NCBI GenBank assembly: GCA_013041835.1
Contig: JABDRH010000198.1
Location: forward strand, 1-8,752
Direction of reading: 5' to 3'
Length of the DNA stretch: 8,752 bases
Origin: Desulfatitalea sp.
GTDB lineage: Bacteria > Desulfobacterota > Desulfobacteria > Desulfobacterales > Desulfosarcinaceae
The notes under the pieces were generated by a model, which did not search any database, was not told the DNA's origin, and was given only the letters and a program-made list of their open reading frames with translations. This document shows, one piece after another, positions 1-7,100 of the stretch. Every line of letters begins with the position of its first letter. Position 1 is the stretch's first letter. Position numbers and translations under genes: made by a program.

Positions 1-1016
1 GACCACATCTGGGTGCCTTGACGCTGCAACAAACGCTCGACAATGAAATCCTTGTTGATCAACAGAGCCACGGCCCGGCGCAGGTGCACATCATTAAACG
101 GTTGGCGCCGCGTATTGAAGCCCATGTAGTAAAGCGCGCTCTTTTCACTCACCATCACCTGAACATGGGGGGTTTGTTCCAGCATCTCCAGGTAGCCGGG
201 CTGGATATGCTGCTGATAGACGTCGATGGTGCCTTTGCGCAAAGCCAGCATCGCAACGTCGGTGGTGCCGAAAAACTTTATGAGAATGCCCTGGATATGA
301 GGGCCCAGCGGACGGCCGGCGATGATTGCGCCACTGCCGAAAAAACGGGGATTTCTTTCCAGGTAGAGATAAGCACCGCGGTGCCACTGTTTGAGAACGA
401 AGGGGCCTGAACCGACCGGGGACCGGTTTTCGCGGCGCAAAAGCCATGCAAGAGGCTTTTCCATCTTGCGGGCTTCGTCGGCAATGGGTTGCCAGCAGTG
501 CGCCGGAAGAATGCTCACCTGCAACGTGCGATTTATAAAGGCGGCATATGGCTGCTTCAGGTAAAAGACAACCGTATGGTCATCCGGTGTTTCGATGTGT
601 TCAACGCATCGCCAATGGGAAGCGCCGGGCAGGTTGAACGCTTTGATCAACCGCCCGCTAAAAGCCACATCGGCTGCGGTCAGCGGCCGGCCATCGGACC
701 AGCGGGCCGACCGCAGGCGTATGGTATAGGTGCGCCGGCCCGCATCATACACCGGCAGTTGCGCCGCCAGCCAGGGTACCAACGCCAGTGTTTCGGGATC
801 CCGCTGGTATAGCGGCTGGTAGATCAAGCGCAAGATACTGCGGGAGTTGACATCGCTGGCCAGCCAGGGATTGAGGGTGCGCGGTTCGTCGGGCAGGCCC
901 ACGCGTACCGTATCGGCCGGCCCCTTCTGAAAGCAGCCTTGCGCCATCCATGCCCACGCAAGGATCAGCACCAGACCGGTCGGCATGCCGATGGATTTGA
1001 GCCGGAATTTAAACAT
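1..1016 (-). CDS. Oligopeptide-type ABC transporter substrate-binding lipoprotein (SBP_bac_5 family), C-terminus outside window
   Basis: Reading the minus strand from ATG at 1016 gives 338 codons with no stop before the window edge. Family members are usually about 500-600 residues, so roughly the last third is missing. Residues 1-28 form a lipoprotein signal peptide: basic MFKFRLK, a hydrophobic stretch, and a lipobox-like MAQGC with Cys28 as the lipidation site. The mature part follows the peptide-binding fold: an N-terminal VGLPDEPRTLNPWL, then RSARWSDGRPLTAADVAFS (about 102-120), VGSGPFVLKQWHRGAYLYLE (201-220) and YYMGFNTRRQPFNDVHLRRA (296-315). All match DppA/OppA-type proteins, which capture peptides or related ligands outside the inner membrane for an ABC importer. 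The start overlaps the end of the upstream ATP-grasp gene by 8 bases and has no strong Shine-Dalgarno, so translational coupling is likely. Permease and ATPase genes are not visible. The ligand cannot be told from sequence. Confidence 0.93.
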   Translation of the reverse strand, partial: MFKFRLKSIGMPTGLVLILAWAWMAQGCFQKGPADTVRVGLPDEPRTLNPWLASDVNSRSILRLIYQPLYQRDPETLALVPWLAAQLPVYDAGRRTYTIRLRSARWSDGRPLTAADVAFSGRLIKAFNLPGASHWRCVEHIETPDDHTVVFYLKQPYAAFINRTLQVSILPAHCWQPIADEARKMEKPLAWLLRRENRSPVGSGPFVLKQWHRGAYLYLERNPRFFGSGAIIAGRPLGPHIQGILIKFFGTTDVAMLALRKGTIDVYQQHIQPGYLEMLEQTPHVQVMVSEKSALYYMGFNTRRQPFNDVHLRRAVALLINKDFIVERLLQRQGTQMW

Positions 1017-2022
1017 AGGCGCAATAGTGGGACCGCCTGTCCCGACATTCCATGACTTGATGCGCCACGAAGTCGATGACGGCCTTTTCCAGTTGAACGT
1101 GGTTGAATTGATTGATGCGCGGAATTCCCCCCGGCGAAAGACAGTTGACCTCCACCAGTTTGTCGCCGATGATGTCAATGCCGACAAAATAGAGTCCGTC
1201 GGCCGCTAGGCGGTCCCGTACGGCGCGGCAAATGGCCGCCTCACCTTCGGTTACAGCATGGGGTTGTGCCGTTGCACCGGCTTTGATATTGCTACGAAAT
1301 TCGCCCGCTCTCGGCACCCGGCGCATCGCGCCAAGGATCTCCCCATTGAGCAGCAGGATACGCACATCGCCTTGCCGGCCGGCCGCCAAGTACGCTTGCA
1401 GCATGACGGGGTTACGCTCGGCGTCACCCCTCCCGGCGCGGGTAAGATGCCTGATTATCGGCATGAGCGCTTCCCGGTCCCGGACGCTCACTTTGATCAC
1501 CCCTTCGCCGCCGAAGCGCTGCAGGGGTTTGATCACCATATCGCCGCCGAAATCCTCGATGATCTGAACGATCTGTCCGGGATCGCGGGCAATGTGGGTT
1601 TCGGGAATGATGTCGGGAAAATTGAGTGCGTACAACTTGCTGTTGCCCAGAATCTGACCGCTGGGGCGGTTGATGATAAAGACCTTATCGTTGACCGGAT
1701 GCAATAATTCCAGGCTCTGGTAGTGGATGGGCGGATTCTTGCGCAAAAACAAAGCGTCCAGTTCGGCAATGGCTTTGAAAATCGGTTCATCCCTCGCCAG
1801 ACAGTCGATCAGGGCTTGCCAATAGTCCCGCATCGTCATGTCCGGCGCCACGGACAGATTGTGCATGCGGGCCGCCACGTCGTTATCGCGGACGCACACA
1901 TCGTGGGGCTCCAGGAAAAAGACCACATGGCCCCGCTGATTGCACTCATACATCAAGTGGCTGGTGGTTTCGTACGCCGGATCAATGAATGCCAGTTTGT
2001 CCATGAGAAAAGCGATATTCAA
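1009..2022 (-). CDS. Glutathione-synthetase-like ATP-grasp ligase
   Basis: The 337-residue protein aligns along its length with GshB, which joins gamma-glutamylcysteine and glycine using ATP in the cytoplasm. The N-terminus MNIAFLMDK resembles the GshB start MIKLGIVMD. FLRKNPP (92-98) matches the MRKDPP region, and INRPSG (117-122) matches VNKP. IKPLQRFGGEGV (164-175) is the ATP-grasp lysine and glycine loop. FVGIDIIGDKL (279-289) followed by EVN (291-293) supplies the metal-binding residues Asp283, Glu291 and Asn293. The usual NVTSPTGIREIE is changed here to NCLSPGGIPRIN, so the acceptor substrate may not be glycine. It could be glutathione synthetase or a paralogue making another amide. The start codon is TTG; an AGGG Shine-Dalgarno 7 bases upstream and the good N-terminal alignment support it over the ATG six codons later. 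It is the first gene of a two-gene unit with the lipoprotein. Confidence 0.9.
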   Translation of the reverse strand: MNIAFLMDKLAFIDPAYETTSHLMYECNQRGHVVFFLEPHDVCVRDNDVAARMHNLSVAPDMTMRDYWQALIDCLARDEPIFKAIAELDALFLRKNPPIHYQSLELLHPVNDKVFIINRPSGQILGNSKLYALNFPDIIPETHIARDPGQIVQIIEDFGGDMVIKPLQRFGGEGVIKVSVRDREALMPIIRHLTRAGRGDAERNPVMLQAYLAAGRQGDVRILLLNGEILGAMRRVPRAGEFRSNIKAGATAQPHAVTEGEAAICRAVRDRLAADGLYFVGIDIIGDKLVEVNCLSPGGIPRINQFNHVQLEKAVIDFVAHQVMECRDRRSHYCAYV

Positions 2023-2029
2023 GATGTCA

Positions 2030-2033
2030 CCCT
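2030..2033 (-). promoter_or_regulatory. Ribosome binding site deciding a TTG start
   Basis: On the minus strand AGGG (within AGGGTGA) lies 7 bases before the TTG at 2022. This spacing supports the rare TTG start of the ATP-grasp gene over the downstream in-frame ATG (codon 7). Confidence 0.6.
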
Positions 2034-2065
2034 GTCATCATCGCCGCGTTGGGAGGGGCAAACCG

Positions 2066-2093
2066 TTGACGCATCAGACCCACGCACCATAAC
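2066..2093 (+). promoter_or_regulatory. Candidate sigma-70 promoter for the radical SAM gene
   Basis: TTGACG (2066-2071) matches the -35 consensus at five of six bases. After 16 bases, CATAAC (2088-2093) matches the -10 at four of six. Transcription would begin near 2100, giving a leader of about 45 bases before the ATG at 2145. The -10 overlaps that of the opposing promoter. This was found by eye, not by scoring. Confidence 0.4.
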
Positions 2094-2112
2094 ACAAACA
2101 GTGCGCGGTCAA
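2086..2112 (-). promoter_or_regulatory. Candidate sigma-70 promoter for the ATP-grasp/lipoprotein unit
   Basis: Read on the minus strand, TTGACC (2112-2107) is followed after 15 bases by TATGGT (2091-2086), preceded by TGT to make an extended -10. The spacer is shorter than ideal, but the TG extension can compensate. Transcription would start near 2079, giving a leader of about 57 bases. Confidence 0.38.
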
Positions 2113-2144
2113 AAGCACGAACACGATGAAAGGCGCAACCCACG

Positions 2145-3380
2145 ATGCATGAAACGATATTCCTGCAATTTTACAGCCGCCGCAAAAGCGGTGTCTATAA
2201 CCTGCTCAACGGCTTTTCCGACACCTACGATCTTTGCCGGCGGCATGGAGAACCGCGCTGGTATCCGGAGGCGCCGGACAAGCGCAACGAACGCCAATAT
2301 GACCACTACGCAGCCAATCCCCCCCCCATCAGGAAAGGCACCGTCTTCATCAGCGCCCTGGATGTGAACCATCTATACCAGAGCTGGGTGTGGGCCGATC
2401 TGCATCCCGACATCACCTTCGTGGTGGGAGGACCGGTGGCCGCCGAAATAAACACCGACGGGCCGCGCCGTCAACCGGCTTATGTGCGCGTGGATGATCC
2501 GGCGGCCCTGCCGCAAAACTTCGTCCTGACCGGAAAAAGCGTCGAAACTTGGTTCGGCGTCCCCGATTTTTCAGGTCCGTGGCGCCTGGAGCTGCCCGGC
2601 GGCATTGCGCCGGACAGCCCCATCTATTTTTCCTACACCCTGGACAACATCTGTTTTTGGAACCGATGCATTTACTGCAACATGGGATGCCATGATCGGC
2701 AAAACAATCGACGGCGCACCGATATGGCCTTTGAGTTTCAACACCTGCCCTTTGAAGGCGTCAAACAGGTTCGTCTCAACACCGGCTCGCTGACGCCGCA
2801 CCACATCCGCAACCTGCTGCCTTTGCTGCCCCGCGGCGAAACATTCCAATATCGAACGTTTATGCGACCCGCCGCGGCGGAAACCCGCGCCTTGCGGGAC
2901 GCCATCGCCGCGGCCCAAGGGCCTTTGCCCGAGATGGTGCTCGGCTTCGGCGTGGAGTTTCCTTCCATGCGCATGCTGGCTCACATCCAAAAAGGATTCA
3001 CACCCGAAGAGATGATGACAGCCCTGGAACTTTGCAGCGCCCATCACATCCGCGTCAACGGCAATGTGATCGTGGGGTGGAACAATCTGACACCCGGGGA
3101 TATCGATGCGCTGGCATCCTTTTTCGATCGCATGCCCCACGGCGCCTTCAGGACCCTGCAATTAAGATGGCTGTTCGCCCACCCCTTCACCGCCATCCAC
3201 GATCGATACCGGGGTACCCCGAGAACCTTCGGCCCATTTTATGAAGGATTCAGCGTAGCGCTCGACAACGCGGAACAAATCGCCTTGAACCGGACGGCAG
3301 TGGAGATCATCCTGCGCCATGGCCCAATGAAAGGATACACGGTACAAGGATTGGCGAAGGTAAAAGAGCATCTTGATTAA
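2145..3380 (+). CDS. Radical SAM protein with Cx4CxxC cluster motif and B12-binding-like N-terminal region
   Basis: The protein has 411 residues. A cluster-binding segment NICFWNRCIYCNMGC (168-182) places Cys170, Cys175 and Cys178 as the probable 4Fe-4S ligands, with a fourth nearby at Cys182. Later segments fit a radical SAM barrel: a glycine-rich strand VLGFGVEFPSMRML (265-278), QKGFTPEEMMTALELC (282-297), and VNGNVIVGWNNLTPGDIDAL (304-323), which corresponds to the usual 'GlPgET.ed' strand. Residues about 66-105 (TVFISALDVN to TFVVGGPVAAE) resemble the Rossmann half of B12-binding radical SAM proteins, including VVGGP (93-97), but no DxHxxG is present, so cobalamin binding is doubtful. An in-frame TGA at 2127-2129 rules out a start upstream of 2145, and AAAGG lies 11 bases before the ATG. 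The gene stands alone on this strand, divergent from the ligase gene. Such enzymes use S-adenosylmethionine for radical chemistry; the substrate is unknown. Confidence 0.9.
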   Translation: MHETIFLQFYSRRKSGVYNLLNGFSDTYDLCRRHGEPRWYPEAPDKRNERQYDHYAANPPPIRKGTVFISALDVNHLYQSWVWADLHPDITFVVGGPVAAEINTDGPRRQPAYVRVDDPAALPQNFVLTGKSVETWFGVPDFSGPWRLELPGGIAPDSPIYFSYTLDNICFWNRCIYCNMGCHDRQNNRRRTDMAFEFQHLPFEGVKQVRLNTGSLTPHHIRNLLPLLPRGETFQYRTFMRPAAAETRALRDAIAAAQGPLPEMVLGFGVEFPSMRMLAHIQKGFTPEEMMTALELCSAHHIRVNGNVIVGWNNLTPGDIDALASFFDRMPHGAFRTLQLRWLFAHPFTAIHDRYRGTPRTFGPFYEGFSVALDNAEQIALNRTAVEIILRHGPMKGYTVQGLAKVKEHLD

Positions 3381-3455
3381 GGCCGGGGCTGAAGCTGAAG
3401 GATTGAGCATCGATAAAACGATTAAAAAAAGTCTTGAAACCGCCTTCGGTATTAA

Positions 3456-3498
3456 GGGCTCGCGTAAAAATGATTTCACATTTTTTTTAGCGAGACCC
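3456..3498. terminator. Intergenic hairpin between convergent genes, possible bidirectional terminator
   Basis: GGGCTCGC (3456-3463) pairs with GCGAGACCC (3490-3498) with one bulged A. Inside it, AAAAATG (3466-3472) pairs with CATTTTT (3479-3485) around a six-base loop, and the T run continues to 3488. It lies between the convergent stops of the radical SAM gene (3380) and the SRPBCC gene (3574), where a shared terminator is expected. The T run falls inside the outer stem, not after it, so it is not a textbook intrinsic terminator. Confidence 0.4.
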
Positions 3499-3573
3499 CT
3501 AAGCCCTGCCCCGGCAATTCAAACATCTCGGTTTTTGGAACCAACGATTTGCTCAGCACATTCGGGCTGCTCG

Positions 3574-4119
3574 TTACTGTTCATCGACAGGCGGATGCCG
3601 GTATGCCAATTCCCGCCCCATATATTCCCATTCCTCCGCCACATGGCTTTGGTGATCATGTGGATTAAGCACCAGCGCATCCATCATAAAATCCACGCAT
3701 CTGCCAAAAACCGCCAGTTGTGATCCCACTTGCTGACGGGTCGTAATCGTAGCCCCCCCCAATGGGCCGTCTTCAAACAGATGCGTTACATTCAACCTGA
3801 CCCTAAAGAGAAAACAAAATACTGTCAAAAGCCAATCCGGTAAGTACTTGCTGTGAGCTTGGATTTTTATCGAAGCCCAGGAGAACTTTTCATCCTTTTT
3901 GTAATCTGTAATTCTCGCCGTGATTTTGTGTTGATGCTTTTTGATGCGCTCGACAAAGCTGAACCGTGTTCCTTCTCTAACAGGTCCTTCTGTCAGCCAT
4001 TCAAAGTGTTGGTGCGCGACAGGGTGCCATTGGATATAGTTTTTCTCAAGATTTTTGAACCACTCAAATACGGTGCGCACGTCAAAAGGCAAGGTTATTG
4101 TGTGTGTTATCTCTCTCAT
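3574..4119 (-). CDS. SRPBCC (START-like / polyketide cyclase-type) superfamily protein
   Basis: This 181-residue protein fits the small helix-grip SRPBCC fold, which holds a hydrophobic ligand in a deep pocket. It begins ITHTITLPFDVRTVFEWFKN (4-23), the usual first strand and helix, with WHP (31-33) in the expected W-hp position. REGTRFSF (48-55) and KITARITDYKKDEKFSW (65-81) are the alternating strands. THLFEDGPLGGATITTRQQV (112-131) leads to the long C-terminal helix FGRCVDFMMDALVLN...HVAEEWEYMGREL (138-171). The segment WLLTVFCFLFRVRL (96-109) is unusually hydrophobic and could line the pocket or touch a membrane. ATG at 4119 has a GAGGG Shine-Dalgarno 10 bases upstream. The gene starts 41 bases after the kinase stop on the same strand with no terminator between, so co-transcription is likely. 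No catalytic residues are evident and the ligand is unknown. Codon and base use is AT-richer than the genes at its left. Confidence 0.82.
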   Translation of the reverse strand: MREITHTITLPFDVRTVFEWFKNLEKNYIQWHPVAHQHFEWLTEGPVREGTRFSFVERIKKHQHKITARITDYKKDEKFSWASIKIQAHSKYLPDWLLTVFCFLFRVRLNVTHLFEDGPLGGATITTRQQVGSQLAVFGRCVDFMMDALVLNPHDHQSHVAEEWEYMGRELAYRHPPVDEQ

Positions 4120-4160
4120 TTTTCACATACCCTCAAATTGTCTATTGGTGGTCCCAGGGC

Positions 4161-7100
4161 TTATCCATTGGCGCCATCAAGCACTCTGCGCACAGTCTTG
4201 CTCAAGTCAGCATAAACAACCGGTTTATATAAAAATGCCTTAATACCGATCTGACGTGCTATCTTATCAGAGATCTTTTTGCTGTAGCCAGAACAAACGA
4301 TAACAGGGATATTTGATCTGACCTTCAATAACTCAATCGCCAATTTGTCACCGGTCATTTTTGGCATGGTCATGTCAGTGATAACCAAATCAAAATCATT
4401 AGGTCTCGATTTAAACAACTCAAGGGCCCTGATGCTGCTGGTCCGGGTGGTCACCTGATAACCCAAACGTTCAAGTTCTAGACTACCCAATTTGGCGATT
4501 GGGTCTTCGTCATCAACAAACAGAATTCTCTCACTGCCTTTTGGCAGATGTTCCGGTTTATATAAATGCTGGCTTGTCCGCTTGTGTGTGATAGGCAGGT
4601 AAATCGTAAAAGAGGTGCCTTCTCCCAGTGTACTTTCAACGACAATTTTACCGCCATGGCTCTCAACAATACCGTGAACCATAGCAAGCCCCAAGCCAGT
4701 TCCTTCTCCAGGTTCTTTGGTTGTAAAATAGGGCTCAAAGATCGAATCAACGATGTCCGGAGCAATCCCCGTTCCCGTATCGGAAACGATCAACTCTATG
4801 TAATCTCCATACATCAACTCTTTTTTTTCGCTGAATTCTCTATCGATACTGATATCCTTGAGGCTAACGCTTAGAATACCGCCCTCATCTTCCATGGCAT
4901 GGGTTGCATTGGCACAAAGATTCATCAATAGTTGATGAATCTGGGTCTGGTTGCCCAAGATGACGGAATCGCTATTAATGCCGCTTTCAATCTCGATAGT
5001 TGTTGGAATCGAGGATCTGATGAATTTAAGGACTTCTCTCACAATTGAATTAATCTCAATGGGGGCTAATTTTTCTTCTGATTGGCGAGCAAAGGCCAAG
5101 ATTTGGCCAACAAGCTCTTTTGCACGTTTCCCAGCGTTGAGAACCTCTTGAAGATTATCATCGATCAGTGAACCCTTTTCAACATCATCCAGGGAAAGCT
5201 CTGCGAAGCCAATGACTGAGGAAAGTATATTGTTGAAATCATGAGCAATCCCCCCTGCGAGATTGCCGACAGCTTCCATTTTCTGAGATTGCCGCAGCTT
5301 GGCCTCATAGGCTATCCGCTCTGCTTCCATATTTTTTCTTTCGGTCAGATCATGCGTGATGCCCAACACCTCCCTTACCTTTCCTTTTTGATCCAAAAGT
5401 GGGACACAGGCAATTCTAAAATAACTCAATCGATTGTCTTTCAATGACAGTTCTACATCAACAGAGTGAACATGTCCCGTATTGAGCGCGGCCTGGAGTG
5501 TCGGCATATATTTGGAATAAATCTCCTGCGGCCAGATTTCAGTTTCAAGCCTGCCAATAAAATCGGATCTGGCGCGTCCCGTAAGTTGCGTGGTTGCTTG
5601 ATTGATGTATTTAATCCTCAGATCTTCATCATAGATGACAATCACGTCCGGGATGTTTTCCAAAGCCCTTCGAAACCGTTCTTCGCTTTCACGGAGCGCT
5701 GTCTCCGCCTTTTTTCGCTCGGTAATATCGCGGCCAATTCCCAGCACTCCGATAAGTTTATTGTCACTATCGTATATCGGGTTTTTGATGGTTTCCAGAA
5801 TTTCATGATGCCCATCATCTGAAAAAACAACTTCTTCTTCGTTTTTGTTAGGTTTTCCTTTCGCCATTGCGATACGATCGTGTTTTCTAAAAAAATCCGC
5901 CAATTCTTTATCGACGAAATCGAAATCCGTTTTTCCAACAATATCATCTTGGACCGCGCCAAAAAGGCGTTCAAACCTCGAATTGCATGCCAAGTATACC
6001 CCTTGTGGGTCTTTCAGCCAAACCAGATCTGGAATGGATTGGATCAGTGAGCTCAGCAACGCCTGGCTGTCTCTTAACGCCACCCCAACCGCTTTACGTT
6101 CCGTGACATCAATAAACGTAACGGCACATTCCTTAGGACCGGACTGATACGCGATAATGGAGTAGTAGCGGCCAAGAAGCTCGGATGCCCCTTCGAAACA
6201 ACGGGGTTCTCCAGTCAGAGCAACATTTCCGTAGTTTCCTATCCAGTCTGCAGCGTCGTTCTCGATGCCGGGTAGCACTTGTGTTAAGCGTTTTCCGGTT
6301 GCAAAATGCACCTTAACCCCGGTTGTACTCTCAAACCCCTTATTGGCTGCAATTATTTTAAGATCGATGGGGTCGCCTTGATTGTTCTGGACCACCTCGA
6401 ACAATACGAATCCGGCAGTCATATTTTCAAAAAGCGCCCGATACCTTCCTTCCGTTTCCATCACTTTATTTTTGGCCAAGTTCAGTTCGGTGATGTCTGT
6501 AAACACGGTCATTGTGGCAAATGGCTTTGTTTCTCCGTTTTTAAGCCGGGGTACCGAGCCGCTGATAACCCACCGATATTCTTTTTTTTCGGGAACGTAA
6601 ATACCGCAATGAATGCCTTTTGACGGTTTCCCGGTTCGCAGGGCGATATACGATGGCATCTCTGCGGGGTCATAAGCAGACCCGTCTTCACGAATTTGTC
6701 GCCAGCGGGAATCATAGGGCGTCTTGCCAAGCAATTGGTCCATGGCAAGGCCCAGGATCTCGCAGGCTGCGCGGTTGGCCTCGATGATTCTTCCGCCTGA
6801 ATCCTGAATTACCACGCCTTGCGTCATTGTTTCATATAGATGCCGATACTTGGCCTCGCTTTCCAACAACCTTTTTTCCGCAAGTTTCTGCTTGGTAATA
6901 TCCACAACACCCGCGATTGCGCCATTATAATTTCCATTTTCATCTTTGATGGGTTGCGTTTCCATTAGCACGTTGACATGAGCCCCGTCTTTTTTAATAA
7001 ATTCGAATTCATGTTGTTCCGCAATGCCATTTTGACGACGTGCCAGTTTTTGTTTTGCTTTATCTTCGCTTTTGTCGTCTACAAATGAAAACAGGTGTTT

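Noticed and set aside
278..957. Several short minus-strand frames in the first kilobase
   Set aside because: They lie in other frames inside the lipoprotein gene, whose own frame is open to the window edge and carries the family motifs.
1258..1707. 149-codon plus-strand open frame antisense to the ATP-grasp gene
   Set aside because: It is a shadow of a conserved coding region with no start signal or recognisable motif.
2571..3161. 196-codon minus-strand open frame inside the radical SAM gene
   Set aside because: It is antisense to a gene with clear family motifs in GC-rich DNA, where long antisense frames are common. Its translation shows no domain.
3373..3723. 116-codon plus-strand open frame overlapping the end of the radical SAM gene
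   Set aside because: It crosses the intergenic hairpin and the 3' end of the SRPBCC gene on the other strand, and has no ribosome binding site or family resemblance.
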